64,000 nt of DNA from Ilyomonas sp965199845 (GCA_965199845.1 CBDATZ010000005.1:323930-387929), one strand, 5' to 3'; positions 47,165 through 56,702 are shown, counted from the first letter of the stretch. Numbers and translations are program-made. Notes: generated by a model from the letters alone, not told the origin.

Positions 47165-47504
47165 ATTGTAATGAAAAAAGCAACAATCTTACCAAGGAGA
47201 AAGTTACCTACGATGTATTAATGTTTTAAAACATTGCAACACTTTTATAATACACTATCTTCTTTTTTCCCTTGATGGAAAAAAGAAGCAAAAAAGATCA
47301 AGAACGGATGATCTTGCAACACATCCGTTCACACGCCTTGATGTGAATTTAGTAGCACGGCAATGAATGACTCTAGTTCCTTGATATATGCAGCAGCATA
47401 AGTGTTTTGTGAGTCTGATTGGGTGAAATTTTGAATTTCTAATAATGATAGATACAATGTTTACTTTGACGAATCCTGCGGCTTACGAGTTTGAAAATAA
47501 TGTT
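47165..47504. other. Intergenic region with two hairpins and no clear gene
   Basis: The stretch between nth and the antitoxin-like gene holds two perfect hairpins (47259-47288 and 47302-47330) that may be a dispersed repeat. I see no toxin gene on the minus strand beyond the antitoxin-like gene. Confidence 0.55.
47259..47330. repeat. Possible REP-like element with two hairpins
   Basis: CTTCTTTTTTCC (47259-47270) pairs with 47277-47288 over 12 bases, loop of 6. GAACGGATG (47302-47310) pairs with 47322-47330 over 9 bases, loop of 11. The arrangement of two adjacent hairpins in an intergenic gap is like known REP units. Dispersal in the genome cannot be seen here. Confidence 0.35.
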
Positions 47505-47765
47505 CTAATTTTCAGGATGACGAAAAACGACATTATTTAATTCTTCCGAGTTCAACTCTTTCAGGTTCTTGTTTTGATTTATATTTTCAATTGCTTTTAA
47601 TATTTTTTCTCTGGCAATTGGATCTTTCAAAATAAAATCAGTTTCATCCATTTCCGGTTCTTCATGAACAGAAACTTCGATTGTTTTTCCCTTGAAAGAT
47701 TTTTGTAAGAAATCAATCAAACTTTCATTCAGGTCATCCACTTTCATTCTGATTATTGTTTCCAT
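47505..47765 (-). CDS. Small antitoxin-like protein without a visible toxin
   Basis: The 86-residue protein (start METIIRMKVDDLNESL at 47765; the longer frame is unlikely) has an N-terminal beta-strand region and a C-terminal part REKILKAIENINQNKNLKEL that resembles the ends of Phd/RelB-like antitoxins of Bacteroidota. The following minus-strand sequence does not encode a recognisable RelE/ParE toxin. It could be an orphan antitoxin, a relic, or an unrelated small protein. Confidence 0.5.
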   Translation of the reverse strand: METIIRMKVDDLNESLIDFLQKSFKGKTIEVSVHEEPEMDETDFILKDPIAREKILKAIENINQNKNLKELNSEELNNVVFRHPEN

Positions 47766-47840
47766 AAAAATCATTTTATCAAATATAATAAATAAAAAAA
47801 CCCAGCTTTTTAACTGAGCTTTCAAAAAAGAAAAACTATA

Positions 47841-49166
47841 TTAATAACGATACAAATCAGACTTGAAAGGACCTTTCTTATCAATGCCTAAATAATCTGC
47901 CTGCACATCGGTTAACTCATCTAACACAACACCAATTTTGCCAAGATGCAAGCGCGCAACTTTTTCATCAAGATGTTTGGGTAACACATATACTTTGTTT
48001 TCGTAAGCATCGTTGTTTGTCCAAAGTTCTATTTGCGCCAACACCTGGTTGGTAAATGAATTGCTCATTACAAAGCTTGGATGACCGGTTGCGCAACCCA
48101 AATTCACCAAACGACCTTCAGCCAAAACAATCACTTCTTTTCCATCAATATCATACAAATCAACTTGTGGTTTGATGGTATCTTTTGTATTGCCGTAACT
48201 ATTGTTCAGCCATGCCATATCAATCTCAATATCAAAGTGACCGATGTTACAAACAATCGCTTTGTCTTTCATCGCGCGGAAATGTTTTTCCGTAATCAAA
48301 TCCCGGCAACCGCTGGCTGTAACAATAATGTCGGCTTCTTTTACAGCATCAATCATCTTCTTAACTTCATAACCATCCATCGCAGCCTGCAAAGCGCAAA
48401 TCGGGTCAATTTCAGTTACGATAACGCGACAACCGGCGCCATGTAACGAAGCTGCAGAACCTTTTCCAACATCGCCATAACCGCCCACAACCGCAACTTT
48501 ACCAGCCAGCATAATATCGGTAGCACGGCGAATAGCATCTACCAGGCTTTCTTTGCAACCATATTTGTTATCGAATTTGCTCTTCGTAACAGAATCGTTT
48601 ACATTGATTGACGGCATTGGCAATGTGCCTTTTGCAACTCTTTCGTACAAACGATGCACGCCGGTTGTTGTTTCTTCAGAAATACCTTTTACATGCTGCG
48701 CCAGTTCGGGATATTTATCCAAAACCATATTGGTTAAATCGCCGCCATCATCTAAAATCATATTCAGCGGCGTATCTGTATTACCAAAAAATAAAGTCTG
48801 CTCAATACACCAGTCCGCTTCTTCCAAAGTTTGACCTTTCCACGCAAACACACCGATACCAGCCGCTGCAATCGCCGCCGCCGCATGATCTTGCGTAGAA
48901 AATATATTGCAGGAACTCCAACGAACTTCAGCACCTAACACCACTAACGTCTCAATTAAAACGGCTGTTTGAATAGTCATGTGCAAACAACCGGCAATGC
49001 GTGCGCCTTTTAAAGGTTGTTGTGTACCGTATTCTAAACGTAACGACATTAATCCCGGCATTTCAGCTTCGGCTAAACGGATTTCTTTTCTGCCCCATTC
49101 TGCCAGTTTAATATCGGCGACTTTGTAGGGCAAACTCAAATCAATAGATGTTGTGAGTGTTGACAT
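47841..49166 (-). CDS. ahcY: Adenosylhomocysteinase
   Basis: The enzyme hydrolyses S-adenosylhomocysteine to adenosine and homocysteine with bound NAD+, keeping methylation going. The NAD-binding motif KVAVVGGYGDVGKGSAASL and the signature SCNIFSTQDHAAAAIA are present, as is GCATGHPSFVMSNSFTNQVL. With a start at 49166 (MSTLTTSIDLSLP) it has 441 residues, a normal length. The TTG/TAnnTTTG promoter just upstream supports this start. An Lrp regulator gene is divergent. Confidence 0.95.
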   Translation of the reverse strand: MSTLTTSIDLSLPYKVADIKLAEWGRKEIRLAEAEMPGLMSLRLEYGTQQPLKGARIAGCLHMTIQTAVLIETLVVLGAEVRWSSCNIFSTQDHAAAAIAAAGIGVFAWKGQTLEEADWCIEQTLFFGNTDTPLNMILDDGGDLTNMVLDKYPELAQHVKGISEETTTGVHRLYERVAKGTLPMPSINVNDSVTKSKFDNKYGCKESLVDAIRRATDIMLAGKVAVVGGYGDVGKGSAASLHGAGCRVIVTEIDPICALQAAMDGYEVKKMIDAVKEADIIVTASGCRDLITEKHFRAMKDKAIVCNIGHFDIEIDMAWLNNSYGNTKDTIKPQVDLYDIDGKEVIVLAEGRLVNLGCATGHPSFVMSNSFTNQVLAQIELWTNNDAYENKVYVLPKHLDEKVARLHLGKIGVVLDELTDVQADYLGIDKKGPFKSDLYRY

Positions 49167-49181
49167 ATTTTTTATTTTGTG

Positions 49182-49214
49182 CAAAAGTATCAAAACAGGA
49201 TAACGTACTGCCAA
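49182..49214 (-). promoter_or_regulatory. Bacteroidota-type promoter of ahcY
   Basis: On the minus strand TTG (49214-49212) and TACTTTTG (49189-49182) are 22 bases apart, and the start codon at 49166 follows 15 bases later. Confidence 0.6.
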
Positions 49215-49278
49215 ACTCAAAAACTTTAGGATAATATTCTTTCGTTACTTTTATAAAAGAATAAATACATGGTTTGGT

Positions 49279-49782
49279 ATGAGTAAAAGGAGTCAAAAAG
49301 AAGATTCAGCTACTACAGATTTTACGCTTGATAAAAAGGATTTTGCCATCCTTAACCTGCTGCAACAAAACGCGCGGATTACGGTAAAAGAAATCTCTGA
49401 AAAAACGCATCTTAGCACTACGCCGGTTCATGAGCGCATAAAAAAGATGGAAGCCGGCGGCGTTATCAAACAATACGTAACGCTGGTTGATTATGCAAAA
49501 GTGAACAAATCTTTAATGGTGATTTGTTATGTATCGCTGAAACAACATAGCCGCAATGCGGGCGTAAAATTCATTATAGCAATAAACGAATTAACCGAAG
49601 TAATTGAGTGTTACAGCATCTCCGGCGAGTTTGATTTTATGCTAAAAGTGGTTTGCGCCGACATGAATGTGTATTATGATTTTCACGTAAACAAACTAAG
49701 TTCTATTGAAAATATCGGTCATGTACAAAGTACGTTTGTTATGGGAATTATCAAAGAAACGCACCAGTTGATTTATGAGTAA
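49279..49782 (+). CDS. Lrp/AsnC-family transcriptional regulator
   Basis: The 167-residue protein has an N-terminal winged helix (DFAILNLLQQNARITVKEISEKTHLSTTPVHERIKKMEAGGVI, with the HTH near 25-50) and a C-terminal RAM effector domain (VIECYSISGEFDFMLKVVCAD). Lrp/AsnC proteins sense amino acids and regulate metabolic genes, often a neighbouring one. It is divergent from ahcY, with 113 bases between the starts, so ahcY or the gene itself may be a target. That link is inference. Confidence 0.85.
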   Translation: MSKRSQKEDSATTDFTLDKKDFAILNLLQQNARITVKEISEKTHLSTTPVHERIKKMEAGGVIKQYVTLVDYAKVNKSLMVICYVSLKQHSRNAGVKFIIAINELTEVIECYSISGEFDFMLKVVCADMNVYYDFHVNKLSSIENIGHVQSTFVMGIIKETHQLIYE

Positions 49783-49816
49783 AAAATAAAACTTTTTTAG
49801 TTAATTAATACAAAAA

Positions 49817-51205
49817 TTACAATCCATATTGATCTACCAAATAAACAAGTGCAGCCATGTTGATTGCACCCAGTTTTGTTTCGCGAATATCCACATTCTC
49901 AAACACATCAGAAGCCGCGTGATGTATATAAAAATAACGCTGTCCATCCGGGTTTAAACCTGCCAGTACCGCTTTTACATCTTTTAAATATCCAACATCA
50001 CTTCCTGATTCGCCCATTTCAAACCGGTCGCCGTAATATGGCGTAAACAAGGGCTTCCAGGCATTTATTTTTTGTAAAGCTTCACTATTGCTGTCTACCT
50101 CAAAACGAAAGCCTCGCGGCGTAAAACCACCGGCATCACTTTCGAGCGCAAATATGTGTTGCTCTCCTTTTCGTTTAGCTTCATCTACATATTTTTTAGC
50201 TCCCCGGGTTCCATTTTCTTCATTGGCAAATAAAACAAAACGTATAGTGTGTTTGGGTTGATAACCTAAAGCTGTGAACACCCGCAATACTTCAATTGTT
50301 TGTACAACGCCCGTTCCATCGTCATTCGCACCTTCCGCCGGATCCCAGCTATCCAAATGTCCGCCGATGGTAATGATTTGTTCCGGTTGCGTACTGCCTT
50401 TTATCTCGCCAATAATATTGTGACCAATTGTGTCTGGAAACATTTTTCCGTAAGTATATAACGATGCCGAAACAAAAATAACAGAATCAAATAAAGAATC
50501 CAGTTTTTTTACATCCTGCAAACCCATAGCAGCTGCCGGAATTTGTTTGATAGAATCTAAATATCGCAGTGAGCCGGTATGTGGATAGTTGTTTCCGGGC
50601 GTGTTTGTCATACTGCGAATCATAACAGCCACAGCACCATATTTTGCAGCGCGGCTGGCGCCAACACCACGATAAATTACGTTCTTTTCATACGCTTGAA
50701 ATGGCTCAATTAAAGTATCATCAAAAGGATTATTATAGAAAACAATTTTTCCTTTTATCTCATTTTTCTTCGCTTCCAAATCATTCCAATCATTTACTCG
50801 TATCAGCGGCGCGGTTACGCCATTTGAACCGCTTCCGATTGAATTGCCTAATGCCAATATACTCAAGGTATATTTTTGCGTCTTACCCTTTTTGTCTGTA
50901 TAAACAACAAAGGCTTTGTCTTTACCGCCACGTATCCAATGCGGCACCATACATTCCTGCATTGTTACCGTTTGCGCACCGGCTCCTTTCATAGCGTTTT
51001 CACCCCATTCTTCTGCTTGTACCATTTGTGGTGAACCAGCCAATCTTCCTCCAATTTTTTTTGTGAGATAATGCAGATTGTTGAAGAGAGAATCGCTGCT
51101 TAAAATGTTTACAGCTATCTTATGAATAAATAATGAATCGTTGGTTTGACTTTGGGCACTGCAGATAAAGGAAAGTACAACAAGGAGAAGGAGCATTTTT
51201 TTCAT
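49817..51205 (-). CDS. Exported M28-family metallopeptidase
   Basis: The start at 51205 (MKKMLLLLVVLSFICSAQSQ) provides a signal peptide; a longer upstream frame would hide it. The 462-residue protein has a protease-associated insertion (ALGNSIGSGSNGVTAPLIRV) and then the M28 dizinc core: IGGHLDSWDPAEGANDDGTG (His, Asp), FANEENGTRGA (Glu pair) and the final HHAASDVFENVD (His). It is probably a periplasmic or secreted aminopeptidase or carboxypeptidase; the specificity is not evident. Confidence 0.85.
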   Translation of the reverse strand: MKKMLLLLVVLSFICSAQSQTNDSLFIHKIAVNILSSDSLFNNLHYLTKKIGGRLAGSPQMVQAEEWGENAMKGAGAQTVTMQECMVPHWIRGGKDKAFVVYTDKKGKTQKYTLSILALGNSIGSGSNGVTAPLIRVNDWNDLEAKKNEIKGKIVFYNNPFDDTLIEPFQAYEKNVIYRGVGASRAAKYGAVAVMIRSMTNTPGNNYPHTGSLRYLDSIKQIPAAAMGLQDVKKLDSLFDSVIFVSASLYTYGKMFPDTIGHNIIGEIKGSTQPEQIITIGGHLDSWDPAEGANDDGTGVVQTIEVLRVFTALGYQPKHTIRFVLFANEENGTRGAKKYVDEAKRKGEQHIFALESDAGGFTPRGFRFEVDSNSEALQKINAWKPLFTPYYGDRFEMGESGSDVGYLKDVKAVLAGLNPDGQRYFYIHHAASDVFENVDIRETKLGAINMAALVYLVDQYGL

Positions 51206-51312
51206 AAGAAGACTTTGCAAACGAAAATACATGTTGCGAAAATAGGTTTTCATAAAAACGATAAAACAGTATCTTCGATTCAATCTCTTTTAAAAGAGAA
51301 TTTTTATCAAAT

Positions 51313-52941
51313 CTAAACTTGAAAAACGCCCATCTTAAACTCATCAATCTTAGGGTTTTGATTGGCTGCGGTAATGCCTTCTGAAAGTATCATCCTCGTT
51401 TGCGTCGGATCAATAATATCATCTACCCAAAGCCTTGCGGCTGCGTAATATGGCGTGGTTTGTTTCTCGTACCGGCTTTTGATTTCGTTGAGTAATGTTT
51501 GTTCTTCTTCTGCGCTTACTTCTTTGCCTTTGGCTTTCATAGAAGCTACCTGAATTTGCAATAATGTTTTCGCAGCTTGCTCGCCGCCCATCACCGCAAT
51601 TTTGGCTGACGGCCAGGCAAATATCAATCGGGGATCATACGCTTTTCCGCACATGGCGTAGTTGCCTGCACCATAAGAATTGCCTGTTATAATTGTAAAC
51701 TTTGGAACCACAGAATTTGAAACCGCGTTCACCAGTTTCGCACCATCTTTTATAATACCGCTATGCTCGCTGCGACTGCCAACCATAAAGCCGGTTACAT
51801 CCTGCAAAAACACCAGCGGAATTTTTTTCTGATTACAATTCATAATAAAACGAGCCGCTTTATCAGCACTGTCGTTATATATCACGCCACCCATTTGCAT
51901 TTCGCCTTTTCCGCTTTTTACAACTAATCTTTGGTTGGCAACAATACCAACAGCCCAACCATCAATACGCGCATAACCACACACGATTGTTTTGCCATAA
52001 TCTTCTTTAAATTCATCAAAACTATCTGCATCAGCAAAACAATGAATTAAATCAACTACGTTATATGGTTTGCTGTTATTTTGCTGAATGATTTGATACA
52101 ATTCACTTGCATCTTTTGATGGAAGAATACTTTCTATTCTATTAAATCCGGCTATGGAATTTGCGCCAATTTTACTCACTAATTTTTTGATATAATCCAA
52201 GCAATCTTCTTCCGTTCCAAATTTATAATCGGCAATTCCGCTGATGCTGTTATGCGTATTCGCGCCACCTAATGTTTCTGCGTCCGTATTCTCGCCGATA
52301 GCCGCTTTTACCAAATAAGGACCAGCTAAAAAAATACTGCCGGCTCCTTCAACCATTAAAGTTTCATCGCTCATGATTGGTAAATAAGCGCCGCCGGCAA
52401 CGCACGCTCCCAAGACGGCAGCAATTTGTGTTATGCCCATCGCACTCATCTTCGCGTTGTTGCGAAACATTCTTCCAAAATGTTCTTTATCCGGAAAAAT
52501 TTCATCCTGCATGGGCAAAAAAACGCCAGCGCTATCAACCAGGTAAATAACGGGCAGATTATTTTCCATCGCAATTTCCTGCATCCGCAAATTTTTTTTG
52601 CCTGTAATCGGAAACCACGCGCCTGCTTTTACAGTTTGATCATTTGCTACAACAACGCATTGCCTGCCGCTAATATAGCCAATACCGGCAACCGTTCCGC
52701 CAGCCGGGCAACCGCCGTATTCTTCATACATATCAAAACCGGCAAACGTTCCGATTTCTACAAAAGGTTTGTCTTTGTCGCACAAATAAGAAATGCGTTC
52801 GCGTGCGGTTAATTTGTTTCTTTCGTGTTGCTTATCTATTGATTTTTGTCCGCCGCCCAAATAAATTTTACTCTTCTTTTCTTTTGCTTCTTTTACCAAA
52901 GTTTCCATCCAATCGCTGCTTTTTGTTGCCGGATTATTCAT
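51313..52941 (-). CDS. Acyl-CoA carboxylase, carboxyltransferase (beta) subunit, methylcrotonyl-CoA-carboxylase-like
   Basis: The beta subunit transfers CO2 from biotin to an acyl-CoA. The 542-residue length from the ATG at 52941 (MNNPATKSSDWMETL) matches methylcrotonyl- and propionyl-CoA carboxylase subunits. Landmarks include GAGSIFLAGPYLVKAAIGE and IITGNSYGAGNYAMCGKAYD, which form the two acyl-CoA and biotin pockets. The longer frame up to 53184 overlaps the MgtC gene on the other strand. No biotin carboxylase subunit is in the window. A TATCTTTG element on the minus strand at 52969-52962 may be part of the promoter. Confidence 0.8.
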   Translation of the reverse strand: MNNPATKSSDWMETLVKEAKEKKSKIYLGGGQKSIDKQHERNKLTARERISYLCDKDKPFVEIGTFAGFDMYEEYGGCPAGGTVAGIGYISGRQCVVVANDQTVKAGAWFPITGKKNLRMQEIAMENNLPVIYLVDSAGVFLPMQDEIFPDKEHFGRMFRNNAKMSAMGITQIAAVLGACVAGGAYLPIMSDETLMVEGAGSIFLAGPYLVKAAIGENTDAETLGGANTHNSISGIADYKFGTEEDCLDYIKKLVSKIGANSIAGFNRIESILPSKDASELYQIIQQNNSKPYNVVDLIHCFADADSFDEFKEDYGKTIVCGYARIDGWAVGIVANQRLVVKSGKGEMQMGGVIYNDSADKAARFIMNCNQKKIPLVFLQDVTGFMVGSRSEHSGIIKDGAKLVNAVSNSVVPKFTIITGNSYGAGNYAMCGKAYDPRLIFAWPSAKIAVMGGEQAAKTLLQIQVASMKAKGKEVSAEEEQTLLNEIKSRYEKQTTPYYAAARLWVDDIIDPTQTRMILSEGITAANQNPKIDEFKMGVFQV

Positions 52942-53029
52942 ACTTACAATTGTTAGTTTTACAAAGATAAAGCTGTGGCGTTTGATTGAGTTGTAAATTT
53001 GTTGTTTTGGATTTTGAAAAAATAATAGC

Positions 53030-53713
53030 ATGATTTCGTGGCAAGAAATTTTGATTCGGTTGGTTGTTGGCGCTGTGTTAGGTGGTTTGGTTGGATTGGA
53101 AAGGCAACGTCTTGACTGGGCTGCCGGTTTGCGAACGCACATGATTGTTTGTATTGGCGCTACGCTGATGATGATTGTTTCCATGCATGGTTTTCAGGAT
53201 GTTGTAAATACGCCGGGCATTGCGCTTGATCCTTCACGCGTTGCCGCGCAAGTCGTTAGCGGTATTGGTTTTTTGGGTGCCGGGACCATTTTGTTTTTAA
53301 AAAATGAAGTCATAAAAGGATTAACCACGGCAGCCGGTTTGTGGACTGTTGCCGGTATTGGCCTTGCTGTCGGCGGCGGATTGTATTTTGCGGCGGTTGC
53401 AACAACCATTTTGGTTTTGATTATTTTGATCATCATCAAACCATATAAAGACAAAATATTTGCGCAAACTAAACACAAGGAACTGCAAATAAAAATTGAT
53501 TTACAAACAGCGAGTTTGTTACAAATTGAGAAAGCAATTGATAAATACAATCTCAAATACGCGCAGCTTTCCATTCGCCCGACCGATAGTGAATTTATGA
53601 ATGATATAAGCATCCGGTTTAACAAAAGCATTGCGAACGCCATTCTTCTTTCTTTAATTGAAGATCTGTATAAAACAGAAGGAATTACTGATCCTAAGAT
53701 GAAGAACAGTTAA
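53030..53713 (+). CDS. MgtC/SapB-family membrane protein
   Basis: The 227-residue protein has about four or five helices in its first 140 residues, including the MgtC signature GLVGLERQRLDWAAGLRTHMIV and GIGFLGAGTILFLKNEVIKGLTTAAGLW. A cytosolic alpha/beta domain follows. MgtC proteins are linked to virulence, low Mg2+ growth and ATP-synthase inhibition, but environmental Bacteroidota copies have no defined role. It reads divergently from the acyl-CoA carboxylase gene. Confidence 0.85.
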   Translation: MISWQEILIRLVVGAVLGGLVGLERQRLDWAAGLRTHMIVCIGATLMMIVSMHGFQDVVNTPGIALDPSRVAAQVVSGIGFLGAGTILFLKNEVIKGLTTAAGLWTVAGIGLAVGGGLYFAAVATTILVLIILIIIKPYKDKIFAQTKHKELQIKIDLQTASLLQIEKAIDKYNLKYAQLSIRPTDSEFMNDISIRFNKSIANAILLSLIEDLYKTEGITDPKMKNS

Positions 53714-53846
53714 TATTTGGCTTCGTTATGTCGAAATAAAAATGACGAATGAATTTCATTCATCCTGTTTTAATTCATTATTAATACGTCATCTTAACAA
53801 GCTATTTGCCGTATTGAAATATATTTGCTCTATATCAATGTTTTGA

Positions 53847-55220
53847 ATGATGGATGAAGGCATTAACCAGTTGAAAGAAGCGTTGCAATTTTCACCTGAT
53901 AATATTCCGCTACGTCTGCACCTGGCAGAGCTGATGATAAAAGCGAATGATTACAGCCAGGCGGCTGAACAATATAGCGAAGTGTTGAATCGCAGTTATG
54001 GCAACAGCAAAGCGCGTAAAGGGCTGGCAAATATTTATTATAAACAAAAAAAGTATTCGGCTGCCATTATCATTTACGAAGCTTTGATAAAAGAAAATGC
54101 TTTGCAAACGGATGAGTTGATTCAATTTGTTCGTTGTCTCATCCGCGAAAATTCTCTTGCCGAAGCAGTTGACGTTTATAAAAAAATTCTACAACAAAAT
54201 TCATCTTTTAAAGATGAAGAAATAGACAATGCACTTCGCACAACATCGTTAGGAAATACAACCGATAACGAGATAGATGATTTGCCCGATTTTTTAAATG
54301 ACGGCGATGAAGAAGACGATTATTTTGGAGGCCGTCAACCGAAGCCGCAGTTTTTTATGGAAAAGCCCGATATGCGTTTTTCTGATGTGGGCGGCATGGA
54401 AAAAATAAAAAAAGAAATCTCGTTAAAAATCATTCAGCCACTTCAAAATCCTGATCTCTACAAAGCATTTGGAAAGAAAGCCGGCGGCGGCATTTTGTTA
54501 TACGGACCTCCGGGTTGCGGTAAAACTTATCTTGCCAAAGCAACGGCCGGCGAAATTGATGCAAAGTTTATCAATATTGGTTTGCACGATATACTGGATA
54601 TGTGGATGGGAAACAGCGAAAAGAATTTACACGCTGTGTTTCAGCAAGCCAGGGAAAATGCGCCTTGTGTTCTTTTCTTTGATGAAGTGGATGCGCTTGG
54701 CGCCAGTCGCAGCGATTTAAAACAAAGCAGTATGCGTCATGTCATCAACCAGTTTCTGGCCGAAATGGATGGCGTACAACATAACAACGAAGGTGTTTTA
54801 ATTCTCGCTGCCACCAATGCGCCGTGGAGTATTGATAGCGCTTTCAGAAGACCGGGACGTTTTGACAGAGTTGTCTTTGTTTCTCCGCCGGACGAAATAG
54901 GTCGCCAGGAAATCATCAAACAACATTTAAAAAACAAACCGGCTGATAACATTGACATTCAGGCAATTTCTAAAATAACGCCCGAATATTCGGGTGCTGA
55001 TATAAAAGCGATTATTGATATTGCTACGGAAGGCAAGCTTGAAGAAAGTTTATTGAAAGGCAGCATTGAAAAGCTGCAAACCAAAGATTTACAAAAAGCA
55101 GCCAAACAACACAAAGCCACAACGCACGAATGGTTTAGCACTGCCCGCAATTATGCTTTGTATGCCAACGAAAGTGGTTTGTACGATGATATTCTTCACT
55201 ACATGAAACTGAAAAAATAA
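53847..55220 (+). CDS. TPR-AAA+ ATPase fusion (Cdc48/proteasome-like ATPase core)
   Basis: The 457-residue protein joins an N-terminal TPR region (residues 1-125, at least three repeats), a very acidic linker (140-165) and one AAA module of the Cdc48/FtsH type. Walker A is GPPGCGKT (220-227), Walker B VLFFDE (275-280), sensor 1 is Asn324 (AATN), and RRPGRFD supplies arginine fingers (from Arg334). The helical lid follows. No protease domain is fused. It probably unfolds or remodels proteins selected by the TPR part. The next gene on the same strand, 235 bases on, is a TPR membrane protein. Confidence 0.8.
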   Translation: MMDEGINQLKEALQFSPDNIPLRLHLAELMIKANDYSQAAEQYSEVLNRSYGNSKARKGLANIYYKQKKYSAAIIIYEALIKENALQTDELIQFVRCLIRENSLAEAVDVYKKILQQNSSFKDEEIDNALRTTSLGNTTDNEIDDLPDFLNDGDEEDDYFGGRQPKPQFFMEKPDMRFSDVGGMEKIKKEISLKIIQPLQNPDLYKAFGKKAGGGILLYGPPGCGKTYLAKATAGEIDAKFINIGLHDILDMWMGNSEKNLHAVFQQARENAPCVLFFDEVDALGASRSDLKQSSMRHVINQFLAEMDGVQHNNEGVLILAATNAPWSIDSAFRRPGRFDRVVFVSPPDEIGRQEIIKQHLKNKPADNIDIQAISKITPEYSGADIKAIIDIATEGKLEESLLKGSIEKLQTKDLQKAAKQHKATTHEWFSTARNYALYANESGLYDDILHYMKLKK

Positions 55221-55230
55221 CATGAATAAA

Positions 55231-55441
55231 GATTCAAGAATACAAGAGACAAGATGCAAGATAATACAAGAATTAAGGTAAAAGATTTAAAAGGATAATT
55301 TAAGAAGTGACACATAAATCTTCATCGGTAAAATCAAAAATTTGTATTGTATCGTAACTTGAGCTTGTATTTTCAATTCACGTTTCTTGTATTCTTGAAT
55401 CTTGTATTTTCTTGTTTCTTGAACCTTGTATCTTGGTTCTA
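55231..55441. repeat. Intergenic inverted and degenerate CTTGTATT-type repeats
   Basis: The 16-mer CTTGTATTCTTGAATC at 55386-55401 is the exact reverse complement of 55231-55246. Around it are several imperfect copies of the CTTGTATTTT and CTTGAACCTTG units. This may be a decayed mobile or regulatory repeat. Confidence 0.35.
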
Positions 55442-55454
55442 GTATCTTACTAAT

Positions 55455-56702
55455 ATGTTTGCAATCAATCAGCATTTACAACGCGCAAGACTTTTGTTTC
55501 AGCAGGGAAGAATAAAAGATGCGGAAAAAGAAATTGGTTATGCGCTTCGCGAAAATCCCGAAGATGCAGAAGCATTATTGCTGTTAGCCGAATGTAAGAT
55601 TGATACAAAACAATTTAATGAAGGATTGCGATTGCTGCATACCTGCGCTTCGTACATGCCGTATTATCATCGCGTGTTTTATTTGATGGCTTTTTGTTAT
55701 TACCAGATGAACAATAAAACAGAAGCTGTCGAACAGTTGAAAAGCGCGCTGGAACTGAATCCCGAAGCTTCGGCTTATTATGGTTTGTATGCTTATATTC
55801 TGCTTGACACGCACCGGTTTGCCGAAGCGTTGGAAAAAGCAAACGAAGGTTTGGCAGTTTACGCAGAAGACTTGACTTGTTTAAATGCTCGTTCACAAGC
55901 ATTGATACGTTTAAAGAACAAAGAAGAAGCGTACGAAACAATACGCGAAGCCTTAGCTGTTGATCCGGATGATGACTTTACACATACCAATGTTGGCTGG
56001 ATTTATTTAGAAAAGGGAAAACACAAAGATGCGCGTCAGCATTTTCGCGAAGCGTTACGTATCAATCCGAATAATAAAAGAGCAAAAGGTGGTTATAAAG
56101 AATCTTTAAAAGCTCGTTTGCTGCCTTATCGCTGGCTGCTGATGTTTTCTTTGTGGCTATCAGCAAAATCGAAGAAAGCGCGATGGATAACAATCATCGT
56201 TATCTGGGTTTCTATTCGTTTGCTGTCAGGTATTTCAAGCTTTGCAGGCGCAGATACATTGGCTTATGTGCTGATTGGTTTGTACCTGTTGTTCGTGATT
56301 TTTTCCTGGGTTGGCGCCAGCATTGCGAATACCGTTTTACTGCTTTCTAAAGAAGGCAAATTTGTATTGAATCCAATTGAAAAAAGAGTTGCCGGAATCA
56401 TTTTATTGCTTTTCTTTTTAACGGCTGCAGCCGCCATTTTTGGAGGTTATATTCCGCAGGTACAAGGCAACCAATATTTTGTAGCGCTTATTTTTTTAAC
56501 CATGGTTTTGCCGGTCAGTCGCTTTGAATATTTGCATCTTATCCGCCGTAAAAAATTAGTTATTTATTATTCTTCTGCCTTGATTTTAATTGGTCTTATC
56601 AGCGCCATTGGTTTGCTGGCCGGCAGCAGCATTATGATTAATTTAATGCTGGTTTATTTTGCGGCTTTAGTGATTTATACGTGGGGATTTGCTTTTATTT
56701 AA
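55455..56702 (+). CDS. TPR protein with a C-terminal membrane domain
   Basis: The 415-residue protein has about five TPR units in residues 1-210 (for example KTEAVEQLKSALELNPEAS and KHKDARQHFREALRINPNN) and then six or so transmembrane helices. The TPR domain should face the cytosol. The gene follows the TPR-AAA gene on the same strand, and both use TPR repeats, so a shared complex is possible, but this is inference. No catalytic motif was seen. It overlaps the next gene, on the opposite strand, by 36 bases. Confidence 0.65.
   Translation: MFAINQHLQRARLLFQQGRIKDAEKEIGYALRENPEDAEALLLLAECKIDTKQFNEGLRLLHTCASYMPYYHRVFYLMAFCYYQMNNKTEAVEQLKSALELNPEASAYYGLYAYILLDTHRFAEALEKANEGLAVYAEDLTCLNARSQALIRLKNKEEAYETIREALAVDPDDDFTHTNVGWIYLEKGKHKDARQHFREALRINPNNKRAKGGYKESLKARLLPYRWLLMFSLWLSAKSKKARWITIIVIWVSIRLLSGISSFAGADTLAYVLIGLYLLFVIFSWVGASIANTVLLLSKEGKFVLNPIEKRVAGIILLLFFLTAAAAIFGGYIPQVQGNQYFVALIFLTMVLPVSRFEYLHLIRRKKLVIYYSSALILIGLISAIGLLAGSSIMINLMLVYFAALVIYTWGFAFI

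Noticed and set aside
52942..53184. N-terminal extension of the acyl-CoA carboxylase frame
   Set aside because: It would overlap the start of the MgtC gene on the other strand, and the family begins at the ATG at 52941.
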